Made by a program: the position numbers and the translations under genes
The notes under the pieces: model-generated
Database searches by the model: none
The model's input: the letters and a program-made list of their open reading frames with translations, nothing else
Told to the model about the DNA's origin: nothing
Shown here: piece by piece, positions 51,251-64,000 of the stretch
How the letters are laid out: every line of letters starts with the position of its first letter
How positions within the stretch are numbered: position 1 is the stretch's first letter
NCBI RefSeq assembly: GCF_000368045.1
Contig: NZ_KB849237.1
Location: 14,693-78,692 of the forward strand
Length of the DNA: 64,000 nt
From: Acinetobacter johnsonii CIP 64.6
GTDB taxonomy: Bacteria > Pseudomonadota > Gammaproteobacteria > Pseudomonadales > Moraxellaceae
Reading direction: 5' to 3'

Positions 51251-51763
51251 ATGAATGCGGCCGCTTCACAAGACACTCCTCTCGTTGGAATTATCATGGG
51301 TTCTCAATCAGATTGGGCTACTCTCGAACACACTGCCAATATGCTTAAGCAACTTGGTGTCCCATTTGAAGCGGAAGTTGTGTCTGCGCACCGTACGCCA
51401 GATCGTCTTTTTGAATATGCTGAACAAGCACGTGACCGTGGTATCCAAGTGATTATTGCGGGTGCAGGCGGTGCGGCGCATTTACCAGGAATGTGTGCGG
51501 CGAAAACTGATTTGCCTGTACTGGGTGTGCCAGTGAAGTCTTCGATTTTAAACGGTGTCGATTCACTGTTATCGATTGTGCAAATGCCAGCAGGTATTGC
51601 AGTGGGTACTTTGGCGATTGGTCCAGCAGGTGCAACCAATGCCGCGATTATGGCAGCGCAAATTTTAGGTCTGACACGTCCTGAAATTGCAAAAAATGTA
51701 GCCGATTTCCGTGCTGCACAAACCGACAAAGTCGCAAGCAACAACATTCCAGGTCAAGCTTAA
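51251..51763 (+). CDS. purE: N5-carboxyaminoimidazole ribonucleotide mutase
   Basis: 170 residues. Signature: VGIIMGSQSDWATLEHTANMLKQLGVPFEAEVVSAHRTPDRLFEYA, and IIAGAGGAAHLPGMCAAKTDLPVLGVPVKS. It moves the carboxyl group in de novo purine synthesis, using the product of PurK, which is 15 bases downstream in the same operon. Length fits the class I enzyme. Confidence 0.96.
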   Translation: MNAAASQDTPLVGIIMGSQSDWATLEHTANMLKQLGVPFEAEVVSAHRTPDRLFEYAEQARDRGIQVIIAGAGGAAHLPGMCAAKTDLPVLGVPVKSSILNGVDSLLSIVQMPAGIAVGTLAIGPAGATNAAIMAAQILGLTRPEIAKNVADFRAAQTDKVASNNIPGQA

Positions 51764-51778
51764 TACGGGGCATTCCTC

Positions 51779-52900
51779 ATGAATAAAACCATCGGTATTT
51801 TTGGTGGTGGGCAGCTAGGTCGCATGATGGCGCAAGCGGCTTTGCCACTGAATATTCAATGTACGTTCTTTGATGTGAGTATAGACTGCCCTTCAGCGGC
51901 TTTAGGAACGGTGATTTCAAGCAAAACTGAAAACGGTTTACAAGACTTTATTGCCAGTGCAGATGTCTTCAGCCTTGAGTTTGAAAATACGCCTTTGTCT
52001 GATGTTGATGTTTTGACCAAGCAAAAAGATATGCATCCGCCGCGTCAGGCTTTAGCCATTGCACAGCATCGCTTGTCTGAAAAAGCGTTATTTGATGAGC
52101 TTGAGATTCCTGTTGCGCCTTATAAAGCGGTAGATTCCCTAGAAAGTTTAAGCGCTGCGGTTGCTGAGCTGGGTTTACCGATTGTGCTGAAGACAGCCAC
52201 AGGTGGCTATGATGGTAAAGGTCAGTTCGTATTGCGTTCTGAGCAGCAAATTGAACAAGCATGGGCTGAATTAGGCCCTGCTGGTAGTTTAATTGCAGAA
52301 AGCTTTGTGACGTTCTCGCGTGAAGTTTCAATCATTGCGGTACGTGGTCAAAATGGCGATGTGAAAACGTGGCCATTGGCTGAAAACCATCACCATCATG
52401 GTATTTTGTCGCACTCGATTGTTCCTGCACCGAATAGTGCGGACTTACAACCCGTTGCACAAGACTACATCACTCGCCTATTGAATCATTTGAATTATGT
52501 TGGCGTGTTGACCTTAGAACTGTTTGTTACAGACAAAGGTTTGTATGCCAATGAAATGGCGCCACGTGTGCATAACTCAGGACACTGGTCGATTGAAGGC
52601 GCAGTATGCTCTCAGTTTGAAAACCATATTCGTGCAGTCGCAGGCTTACCCTTGGGTTCAACAGAAGTAGTTCGCCCTACGGTCATGATCAATATTATTG
52701 GTCAGTATCCACAGTCTGAACAAGTCTTGGCCTTAGAGGGTGTACATCTACATCTTTATAATAAGGAAGAACGTGAAGGTCGTAAGATTGGTCACCTGAC
52801 TTTAATGCCGAATGATACCGCTCAACTCACGACGCTATGTCGTCAGTTGGCGAAAATTTTACCGAATCCTTTGGCACTGAGCGAAGATATGACCATCTAA
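51779..52900 (+). CDS. purK: 5-(carboxyamino)imidazole ribonucleotide synthase
   Basis: 373 residues of the ATP-grasp superfamily. The start NKTIGIFGGGQLGRMMAQAALPLNIQ is typical, the middle has PIVLKTATGGYDGKGQFVLRS, and the catalytic block has LELFVTDKGLYANEMAPRVHNSGHWSIEG. It makes N5-CAIR from AIR, ATP and bicarbonate, feeding PurE. It is the second gene of the purEK operon and is followed by a strong terminator. Confidence 0.96.
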   Translation: MNKTIGIFGGGQLGRMMAQAALPLNIQCTFFDVSIDCPSAALGTVISSKTENGLQDFIASADVFSLEFENTPLSDVDVLTKQKDMHPPRQALAIAQHRLSEKALFDELEIPVAPYKAVDSLESLSAAVAELGLPIVLKTATGGYDGKGQFVLRSEQQIEQAWAELGPAGSLIAESFVTFSREVSIIAVRGQNGDVKTWPLAENHHHHGILSHSIVPAPNSADLQPVAQDYITRLLNHLNYVGVLTLELFVTDKGLYANEMAPRVHNSGHWSIEGAVCSQFENHIRAVAGLPLGSTEVVRPTVMINIIGQYPQSEQVLALEGVHLHLYNKEEREGRKIGHLTLMPNDTAQLTTLCRQLAKILPNPLALSEDMTI

Positions 52901-52916
52901 AGCTTCAGTTGTTGTT

Positions 52917-52950
52917 AAAAAAAGCGATCACAAGAGTGGTCGCTTTTTTA
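52917..52950 (+). terminator. purEK terminator
   Basis: AAAAAGCGATCAC / GTGGTCGCTTTTTT with loop AAGA, one mismatch, directly after purK. Confidence 0.88.
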
Positions 52951-53194
52951 TTTGGACTCATTCAGGCATGATTGCGCCTCTTTGAAAAAAGTGACCGTTA
53001 ATCGGATCAAAATTAAAATAAATTGCGTGTTTTTTATCCGTTTAAATAAAATTAGCGCATAGAAAAATAAACTGAAAGCAAAAATAAAGCGAGTTTTGTG
53101 TGGAGAAGCACGTTTAAAACAGAGCCCACAATTGAATGTGACACTGATGTTCACCTAAAAAATGCTGAAATAGCAGAGATCTCTATCAACTTGG

Positions 53195-53575
53195 GTGTGT
53201 GGATATCTTTTTAAGTCTATTTTGAATTTAAAAAATAGAAGTAAAATTTTGAATTCAAAAGTGAGTTTTAAATTTAAAATGAATTTAAATGTTTTGATGT
53301 TGTTTGAATTTAAATTCAAAACAATAAATTTAAAGTCTGCGAGATGAATTTAAAGTTTTGAATTTAAAAATATTGAGCTTTAGTTGTGATGGTTTATTTT
53401 CTTTATATTGTTGATTATTAATGTTAAATAAAAATGTGGATAAAATAAATTTAAAACAAGATGATTGAATTTAAAGTGCTTGCTGAACTAAAGGTTGTTT
53501 TTGAATTCAAAAGTTGAGATCTGTAGTGTTGTGGGTAAGTGGTTTTAAATTTAAAAGATGGTTTTGAATTTAAAC
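53195..53575 (+). repeat. AATTTAAA repeat array with DnaA boxes (cluster C)
   Basis: About twelve copies of an AATTTAAA or AATTCAAA core occur within 350 bases (for example at 53224, 53251, 53269, 53281, 53306, 53327, 53347, 53360, 53448, 53468, 53502, 53545 and 53566, positions approximate). An exact DnaA box TGTGGATAA is at 53435-53443; variants are TGTGGATAT at 53198-53206 and TGTGGGTAA near 53530. The gene-free stretch 52901-53673 otherwise contains only the purK terminator and the transglycosylase promoter region. Confidence 0.6.
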
Positions 53576-53673
53576 CAAAATGAATATTCATTTACGTTTT
53601 GATTCAGAAAAGTGAAATCGAAAGTGTTAAGGTTAAAAGCATAATTCAGAGATAAAGAATCATTAGGGATTTT

Positions 53674-54957
53674 ATGCACCGTTTTGCTTTTCTTTTAGGT
53701 TCATTTTTTTTAGCGGCGACTCAGGCGAATGCTGAGCTTATTATTAATGGTCAAAAAGTTACAGGCAGTTCAAATGTCGCAACTTCCGATTATCGTCCTC
53801 AGAATTCATTTCAAAGCTGTATTGCCAATTTAAAAAACCAAGCGATTTCGAATGGTGTGTCTGCGTCCACTTATGATCGCTACACACAAAATTTAGCGCC
53901 TGATTATTCTGTGATTGAAAAATTAAATTACCAACCTGAATTTTCCACGCCGATTTGGGATTATTTGTCAGGATTGGTGGATGATGAGCGTGTTGCAGTA
54001 GGTCAGCAAAAATTGGCGCAGCATCGTGAAGTGTTGAATCGTGTTGCGGCAGCATATGGTGTGCCTGCGGAGACCGTGGTTGCCGTGTGGGGCGTGGAAA
54101 GTAATTTTGGCGATATTTCAGGTAAATATCCATTATTACAAGCTTTAGGCACATTGAGTTGTGAAGGGCGCCGCCAAAGCTATTTCCGTGGAGAGTTTTT
54201 TGCCGCTATGCGTATTTTACAGCGTGGCGATTTAACGGAGCCACAACTGAAAGGCTCATGGGCAGGTGCGTTTGGCCATACCCAGTTTATGCCATCGACG
54301 TATGAAGAGCTGGCCGTCGACTTTGATGGCGATGGACGCCGTGATTTGGTGTCGAGTACTACAGATGCTTTAGCATCAACAGCCAATTTCCTCAAAAAAC
54401 GCGGTTGGCAAACTGGGCAACCTTGGGGATTTGAAGTGAAAAATCCGCAAGCGATCTCTCTGAGTGGTGAAAGTCGTCGCAATAAGAAGTCCTTATCTTA
54501 CTGGATGCAAAATGGCTTGGTACGTGCAGATGGCTCAGCGTTAATTCAAGGCAATTTATCTTCTAGCTCGCAAGCGGGGTTGATGGCATCTGCTGGTGAA
54601 AATGGTCCACTGTTTTTAGTGTTTAAAAACTTTGATGCAATCTATAGTTATAACGCAGCAGAAAGTTATGCATTAGCGATTGCGCATTTGTCAGACCGCT
54701 TACAAGGGCAAGGCGGGTTTAGTACAACTTGGCCAACCGATGATGCAGGCACTTCGCGTTCTGAACGTCGTGAAATTCAGCAGTTTTTACTGAACCGTGG
54801 CTATGATATTGGCGCGGTGGATGGTTTGATTGGTGATAAAACTCGTCAAGCGATTCGACAGGAGCAAATCCGTTTAGGTTTAAGCCCGACGGGGCGAGCG
54901 GGACAGCAAATTTTAAAAGCCTTTCGTCAGGAAAATGCCAAGTTGATGATGCGTTAA
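53674..54957 (+). CDS. Lytic murein transglycosylase (MltB-like, with peptidoglycan-binding domain)
   Basis: 427 residues. A signal peptide (HRFAFLLGSFFLAATQANA) has no lipobox Cys, so it is soluble periplasmic or loosely attached. The SLT_2 domain contains the catalytic Glu in VVAVWGVESNFGDISGKYPLLQALGTLS and the block GSWAGAFGHTQFMPSTYEELAVDFDGDGRRDL. The C-terminal 60 residues form a PG_binding_1 domain (REIQQFLLNRGYDIGAVDGLIGDKTRQAIR). It cleaves glycan strands to anhydro-muropeptides, the substrates later handled by AnmK and Mpl, also encoded nearby. Confidence 0.93.
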   Translation: MHRFAFLLGSFFLAATQANAELIINGQKVTGSSNVATSDYRPQNSFQSCIANLKNQAISNGVSASTYDRYTQNLAPDYSVIEKLNYQPEFSTPIWDYLSGLVDDERVAVGQQKLAQHREVLNRVAAAYGVPAETVVAVWGVESNFGDISGKYPLLQALGTLSCEGRRQSYFRGEFFAAMRILQRGDLTEPQLKGSWAGAFGHTQFMPSTYEELAVDFDGDGRRDLVSSTTDALASTANFLKKRGWQTGQPWGFEVKNPQAISLSGESRRNKKSLSYWMQNGLVRADGSALIQGNLSSSSQAGLMASAGENGPLFLVFKNFDAIYSYNAAESYALAIAHLSDRLQGQGGFSTTWPTDDAGTSRSERREIQQFLLNRGYDIGAVDGLIGDKTRQAIRQEQIRLGLSPTGRAGQQILKAFRQENAKLMMR

Positions 54958-54987
54958 CATTAACAGCAAAAAATCGCTGAGATAGAT

Positions 54988-55025
54988 AAAAAGCCAGTCG
55001 GTTATTCACCAGACTGGCTTTTTTT
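54988..55025. terminator. Terminator between the transglycosylase gene and anmK
   Basis: AAAAAGCCAGTC / GACTGGCTTTTTTT with a 12-nt loop, between convergent genes. Confidence 0.85.
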
Positions 55026-55069
55026 GATTTGCTCGGGTTGCGACTAAAAGGTCAGAAGCGCTTTGATGT

Positions 55070-56197
55070 TTAAACCGCGGTAATCGTCCCGAGAATACGG
55101 TTACCTTGTGCGCCTGTCACTGTCGGTAAGTTGCCACTGAGTTGCTGGATAAAACGCATGGCCAACCAAGCAAAGGCAGTCGCTTCCACCCACGTTGGGG
55201 CTAAGCCAATCGCAGAGGTGGTTTGTACGGACCAATTGTGCTTACGTAAGCGCCAACGTAATTGTTCTAAAAGGTGTGAATTATAGGCACCACCACCACA
55301 GACGTAGACTTCACCAGTATCCATATCGGAGCGATAGATGGCTTTTTTAATGGCACGTGTGGTGAGCTTCATTAAGGTGGCTTGAACATTTTCAGGACTG
55401 TCTTCAAGCTCGTCATATTCAAGGTCATTGCGCCAGTCGGCAATTTGTTCATCTAACCATTCGAGGTTGAAGTCTTCACGGCCAGTGCTTTTTGGTGGTT
55501 CTTTGGAAAAATACTCATGTGATTGTAGGCGATCGAGCAGGCTGCGAATCGGATGGCCGTAGGCTGCCCAATTGCCATTTTCATCATAGGGCTGTCCAGT
55601 AAAACGTTCACACCATGCATCCATTAAAATGTTGGCTGGGCCTGTATCAAAACCGTAGACCTGATCAGATTGGCCTGCGGGTAACATACTGACATTGGCG
55701 ATGCCGCCTAGGTTTAAGATGACGCGATGAATACTCTCATGTTGGAACATATCTTGGTGAAAAGCAGGAACCAGCGGGGCACCTTGTCCACCTGCGGCCA
55801 TATCACGACGTCGAAAATCTGAAATCACTGGAATTTGGGTGATTTCAGTGATGATGTTTGGGTCACCAATTTGCAGGGTAAAGCCATGCTCTGGGCGGTG
55901 GCGAATAGTTTGTCCATGTGAGCCAATCGCTTTGATTTGACTACGATCTAAATGACTTTGCTCAATCAACTGATTGATGCCTTCGCCAATCATCTTTGCT
56001 AAAGCCACATCTGCCTTGCCCATACGGTCGATTTCGTTGTCACCGGGCAAAGTGAGTGCCATCAGTTCATCGCGTAAATCTGGGTCGAAAGAAAGAGTGA
56101 GGGTGGCGTGAAGCTGCAATGGATCAAAAGAAGCAGCAACAATATCAACACCATCCATGCTGGTGCCGGTCATTACCCCAATATAGATCGCTGTCAT
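55070..56197 (-). CDS. anmK: Anhydro-N-acetylmuramic acid kinase
   Basis: 375 residues from the ATG at 56197 (MTAIYIGVMTGTSMDGVDIVAASFD); a frame extension to 56248 is less likely. Family motifs include QTIRHRP, VISDFRRRDMAAGGQGAPLVPAFHQ, LNLGGIANVSML, GFDTGPANILMDAW and VCGGGAYNSHL. It opens and phosphorylates anhMurNAc in peptidoglycan recycling. It is divergent from tyrS, 81 bases apart. Confidence 0.95.
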   Translation of the reverse strand: MTAIYIGVMTGTSMDGVDIVAASFDPLQLHATLTLSFDPDLRDELMALTLPGDNEIDRMGKADVALAKMIGEGINQLIEQSHLDRSQIKAIGSHGQTIRHRPEHGFTLQIGDPNIITEITQIPVISDFRRRDMAAGGQGAPLVPAFHQDMFQHESIHRVILNLGGIANVSMLPAGQSDQVYGFDTGPANILMDAWCERFTGQPYDENGNWAAYGHPIRSLLDRLQSHEYFSKEPPKSTGREDFNLEWLDEQIADWRNDLEYDELEDSPENVQATLMKLTTRAIKKAIYRSDMDTGEVYVCGGGAYNSHLLEQLRWRLRKHNWSVQTTSAIGLAPTWVEATAFAWLAMRFIQQLSGNLPTVTGAQGNRILGTITAV

Positions 56198-56278
56198 GAT
56201 TATTCTAAAGCCTGCAATGTGCTGAAAAAGTGTTAGTATATCGCACAAATTGAATAACTGATGTGTTTGGGTTTTGTG

Positions 56279-57493
56279 ATGTCAAATTTCCTGCCGGCTG
56301 AAGAACAACTTGCTCTCATTCAACGAGGCACGCATGAAATTATTTCTGAAGAAGATCTTCTGAAGAAATTAAAAGAAAATCGTCCTTTAAAAATTAAAGC
56401 GGGCTTTGACCCGACTGCGCCTGACTTGCACTTGGGGCATACGGTTTTAATTAATAAACTGAAAACTTTCCAAGATTTGGGTCATGACGTGACCTTCCTG
56501 ATAGGGGACTATACCGCAATGATCGGTGACCCGACTGGAAAAAGTGCAACACGCCCACCATTATCGCGTGAGCAAGTGCTTGAAAATGCAAAAACTTATC
56601 AAGAACAGGTGTTTAAAATTCTTGATCCGAACAAAACTAAAGTGCGTTTTAACTCAGAATGGTTTGCCGAAAAAACGGCTGCTGACCTGATTCAGTTGGC
56701 CTCACAGCAAACGGTTGCACGTATGCTTGAGCGTGATGATTTCACCAAGCGTTATAACAACCATCAACCAATCGCAATTCATGAATTTTTATATCCATTG
56801 GTTCAAGGCTATGACTCGATTGCCCTTGAGGCGGATGTTGAGTTAGGCGGTACAGACCAAACCTTTAACTTATTGATGGGGCGTACACTTCAGGGTCGTT
56901 ATGATCAAGAAGCACAAGTCTGCATTACTGTACCAATCCTTGAAGGTTTAGACGGTGTGAACAAAATGTCTAAGTCTTTGGGTAACTATATTGGGGTATT
57001 TGATGCACCAGGAGCGATGTATCAAAAAGTCCTTTCGATGCCAGATGCTTTAATTGAACGCTATTTCGATTTACTCAGTTTTAAATCCGTTGAAGACATT
57101 AAAGTCCTGCTAAACGAAATTGCTGAAGGGCGTAATCCACAAGAAGTGAAGAAAATTCTAGCACTTGAGTTGGTAGAGCGTTTCCACGGTGCAGAAGCTG
57201 CAGAAAATGCACATAAAGGTGCAGGTAATCTGATTACTGAGGGTGAACTACCCGAAGGGACACCTGAAGTGACGATTTCACGCGCTGAATTTGGTGGTGA
57301 GTTGTTTATTGCAACGATTCTTCGCGTAGCGGGCTTAAACCCAAATGCAGCAGCAGCAAAAGATGCCGTGGCTCGTGGTGCGGTCAAAGTCGATTGGAAC
57401 GTGGTCGATATGAGTTTCTCTGTTAAAGAAAATGTCACTTTAATTATCCAGTCGGGTAAAAAAGCCATTGCGAAAGTCACTTTTACTGACTAA
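56279..57493 (+). CDS. tyrS: Tyrosyl-tRNA synthetase
   Basis: 404 residues from the ATG at 56279 (MSNFLPAEEQLALIQRGTHEI); an in-frame start at 56261 is unlikely. Class I synthetase motifs: HLGH in APDLHLGHTVLINKL, and KMSKS in VNKMSKSLGNYIG. LGGTDQTFNLLMGR is also typical. The C-terminal S4-like RNA-binding domain is AAAAKDAVARGAVKVDWNVV. It charges tRNA-Tyr. The type with a compact catalytic core and S4 domain is the one of many Acinetobacter-like genomes. Confidence 0.95.
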   Translation: MSNFLPAEEQLALIQRGTHEIISEEDLLKKLKENRPLKIKAGFDPTAPDLHLGHTVLINKLKTFQDLGHDVTFLIGDYTAMIGDPTGKSATRPPLSREQVLENAKTYQEQVFKILDPNKTKVRFNSEWFAEKTAADLIQLASQQTVARMLERDDFTKRYNNHQPIAIHEFLYPLVQGYDSIALEADVELGGTDQTFNLLMGRTLQGRYDQEAQVCITVPILEGLDGVNKMSKSLGNYIGVFDAPGAMYQKVLSMPDALIERYFDLLSFKSVEDIKVLLNEIAEGRNPQEVKKILALELVERFHGAEAAENAHKGAGNLITEGELPEGTPEVTISRAEFGGELFIATILRVAGLNPNAAAAKDAVARGAVKVDWNVVDMSFSVKENVTLIIQSGKKAIAKVTFTD

Positions 57494-57527
57494 GTCAGTA
57501 CATATATATGCTTTAAGTTATTGATAT

Positions 57528-57556
57528 AAAAGCAGGCTTCGGTCTGCTTTTAATTT
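57528..57556 (+). terminator. tyrS terminator
   Basis: AAAAGCAG-GC-TTCG-GT-CTGCTTTT followed by AATTTTTT, about 35 bases after the tyrS stop. Confidence 0.8.
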
Positions 57557-57635
57557 TTTAATCTTTATAAAAAAATCAAATAAGAAAATTCAAAAAAAAC
57601 CTTATAAAAACAATGCTTAATTTTTTCCAAAAATA

Positions 57636-57664
57636 TTGCAATTTAAAATGAGTGTGTATATGAT
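57636..57664 (+). promoter_or_regulatory. Promoter of the candidate small RNA
   Basis: TTGCAA at 57636-57641, 17 bases, TATGAT at 57659-57664. Confidence 0.55.
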
Positions 57665-57670
57665 TTCAAC

Positions 57671-57758
57671 GTCTAGTCAATGTTTTTAACATCGCTAGAA
57701 GGGTCAATAAGAATAATTCTCCACAGTTTTCAAGTCTCTTCCCCAAGGGACTTTTTTT
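57671..57758 (+). ncRNA. Candidate small RNA between tyrS and the rRNA operon
   Basis: From the predicted transcription start (about 57671, inferred from the promoter) an 88-nt transcript would contain a CTAG...CTAG stem with an AATGTTTTTAACAT hairpin, then a terminator AAGTCTCTT-CCCC-AAGGGACTT and T7 at 57752-57758. No ORF of any size is inside. A second hairpin with a T-run follows at 57810-57843 (GGAAGAG / CTCTTCC), so a second transcript from a TATAAT at 57767 is possible. I do not recognise either as a named RNA. Confidence 0.45.
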
Positions 57759-57809
57759 AAGATAACTATAATAATGACATCTATGGATCAGATAACGATC
57801 TAACTCCGA

Positions 57810-57843
57810 GGAAGAGGTTTTGGGAGAGATCTCTTCCTTTTTT
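57810..57843 (+). terminator. Second terminator upstream of the rRNA operon
   Basis: Perfect GGAAGAG / CTCTTCC with a 14-nt loop and T7. The rest of 57850-58470 is AT-rich rRNA upstream region without a gene. Confidence 0.7.
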
Positions 57844-58481
57844 ATTGGCAAAAATTTAGTTTTTAAAATCAGTTTCTCGCAGACAAATAACGAGCTGTCA
57901 TAAAAGTTAGGTGCAACAGACTTTTAAATAAAGCTGGTCACCAGCTTTACAGGTATATAGCACTGCGTTTTCTACTTATATCCAGATGCTTCGTATCATC
58001 AAGCTTTATCGTGGCTGTTATTTCAGCTCTGTCTTGAATTATCTTGACCATGGTATAGATAGAAGAGGGCTTTGCTATTACGCGAATGAAATAAAAACAG
58101 ACTAAGCATTCCATTCTTGCTAAATATTAGGTGCTTTTATAGCGATGTGGCAGTTTTTCAGCTTAGGCGCGTATTAAATATAAAAGAACTACGTCTTTAG
58201 AAAGATGATTTATCAAAAATACAGAGATGAAAGAAATACAGAGTGATTTTAAGTCTGAAAACGTTACTAGAAGATTGATAAGACTCATCCTAAAGAAAAA
58301 ATAAATGTTAAGGCTTAAATTTTAAGCTTAAAAGACTTTTAAAGATTGGAAATGAAAGGCTCATATTGAAAGAAATAAGAGAAAAAATTATAAATATGAT
58401 CAAAAAATAGATGAAAAATACGGTTTTTCTTAAATTTTGTAGAAAAAACCAACGCCCGTTTCAAATAAGTGAATTTGGGGG

Positions 58482-58509
58482 TTGCAAAGATTTCGTAATG
58501 GTCTAGAAT
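58482..58509 (+). promoter_or_regulatory. rRNA operon promoter
   Basis: TTGCAA at 58482-58487, 16 bases, TAGAAT at 58504-58509, followed by GC-rich GCACCCC like an rRNA discriminator. About 270 bases upstream of the 16S start; AT-rich UP-like DNA precedes it. Confidence 0.7.
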
Positions 58510-58782
58510 GCACCCCATACCGACGAGATAGACGGAAACGAACGAAGCACGAAGCACGAAGTGCTGAGTTGTTGAGTGTATTGAGTCCAGCTTCTAGCAC
58601 TGACGAGGTGTTAGGAAGATCATTAAGAGATTATGAAGAACAACTTGTGTGGATTTTTACTGATTGATCGATCGAAAATATTTCATTGATTGATGGTAGA
58701 AATTACTCGAAGTTTATTTGAGAAATATTTGTCAGAAAATTGATGAGCCAAGATTTGTAGCCATAAGCTACTAATGATTTTT

Positions 58783-60319
<1,537 letters not shown>

Positions 60320-60380
60320 ACGAAAGATTGACGATTGGTAAGAATCCACAACAAGTTGTTCTTCATGACGATGTATCTGA

Positions 60381-60457
<77 letters not shown>

Positions 60458-60525
60458 AATCTGACTAACAAGCATTATTAAATGCTGAATACAGAAAAAC
60501 AGAGACATTGACTTATTGATAAGCT

Positions 60526-60601
60526 GGGGACTTAGCTTAGTTGGTAGAGCGCCTGCTTTGCACGCAGGAGGTCAGGAGTTCGACTCTCCTAGTCTCCACC
60601 A
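60526..60601 (+). tRNA. alaT: tRNA-Ala (TGC anticodon)
   Basis: 76 nt including CCA. Acceptor GGGGACT / AGTCTCC, anticodon loop CTTTGCACG with TGC, T-arm GTTCGACTC. Second tRNA of the 16S-23S spacer. The spacer from 60602 to 61028 holds no other gene. Confidence 0.98.
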
Positions 60602-61035
60602 AATTTCAAGAATAGAAAAACAATGTTTTTCCTTGAAATTTAAGCAAGAAGCTATGCTTCGCGCAGATAGGTTGGATTACAGAAATTAGTAAGAAGTAGA
60701 TATTGGTTTACATTTTATTAACTTCTGTGATTTATCACAGTTTCCTGACCTGACGAAGGCTGGAAAAATCATTAACAGAATATATTTGAGTTGAAATAAT
60801 TTGTTCATACTCGTTTTTAAGATCGACATTAACAGTGATTTATTACTGATTGATGAAGGTTGAAGAAATGAGTTACTAGCGAAATTAACTGAATCAAGCG
60901 TTTTGGTATGTGAATTGAATTGAAGCTGTACAGTGTTTAAGTACACAGAACAACAAACTGTAAGGAAGTGATGAGAAATCATCATAGACTGTCTTAATCC
61001 TACTTGTAGGGATTAACGACTGTTTGGGGTTGTAT

Positions 61036-63927
<2,892 letters not shown>

Positions 63928-64000
63928 ATACAACACCCAAACAGTTGGTGTTGTGGTTCAAATCACTGCAAACAACTTGATTTAGTTATAAAGCTAGATA

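Noticed and set aside
57666..57851. 61-residue minus-strand ORF upstream of the rRNA operon
   Set aside because: Runs antisense across two terminator hairpins and has no ribosome site; the small RNA reading on the plus strand fits better.
58482..58667. 61-residue plus-strand ORF in the rRNA leader
   Set aside because: It starts inside the rRNA promoter and lies in the transcribed leader; codon content is not gene-like.

Overview
The window is a chromosomal replication-origin region of an Acinetobacter-type gammaproteobacterium. The evidence is the compact dnaA-dnaN-recF-gyrB block facing rpmH-rnpA-yidD-yidC-mnmE across an oriC full of DnaA boxes, the low-GC base composition, and the close match of DnaA, RnpA and 16S rRNA to what I remember of Acinetobacter. 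I cannot name the species from sequence alone.

Layout: (1) 1-5300 holds two paralogous periplasmic solute-binding-like genes (one cut by the window edge, one killed by an in-frame TGA), an ABC-F ATPase and a small NTF2-like gene. (2) 5.4-16.5 kb is the origin region: gyrB, recF, dnaN, dnaA leftward; oriC; rpmH, rnpA, yidD, yidC, mnmE rightward. (3) 16478-37650 is a 21.2-kb integrative genomic island in the 3' end of mnmE. It is bounded by an 18-bp direct repeat of the mnmE tail (16460-16477 and 37633-37650, one mismatch), the attachment site used by SGI1-type islands. Its left part is a replication/regulation module: tyrosine integrase, 46-bp perfect palindrome, AlpA-type regulator, HTH protein, a chain of overlapping tiny ORFs (one split by an IS66-family element with a perfect 8-bp target duplication), and a DUF927 helicase followed by about ten GTGGACA-type iterons that look like the element's own origin. 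Then come a HEPN-motif protein resembling the ApeA defence type, an ssb remnant, an XRE regulator, a dead IS3-family element, a decaying prophage tail fragment (frameshifts, duplication, nonsense codon), and at the right edge a DUF4145 protein with an AlbA_2/Schlafen-like protein. The ends of the island are therefore rich in candidate anti-phage genes. (4) 37.7-57.5 kb is ordinary chromosome: MFS transporter, dmeRF-type Co/Ni sensor and efflux pair with a G-tract operator, dsbC, hpt and guaD (purine salvage), ygiBC-like genes, a TerC-family gene behind a yybP-ykoY (Mn2+) riboswitch and terminator, two tandem small GNAT acetyltransferases, mpl, purE-purK, a lytic transglycosylase, anmK and tyrS. 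(5) 57.5-64 kb is an rRNA operon: promoter region, 16S, tRNA-Ile(GAU), tRNA-Ala(UGC), 23S; the 5S lies beyond the window.

Three separate intergenic regions (4670-4830, 11770-12200 and 53195-53575) share arrays of AATTTAAA-like motifs with DnaA boxes. The third is about 41 kb from oriC and is a candidate secondary DnaA-binding locus. Other regulatory candidates are a structured leader with a terminator before hpt and a promoter-to-terminator small RNA between tyrS and the rRNA operon. All assignments are from reading the sequence and family knowledge; no database search was run.
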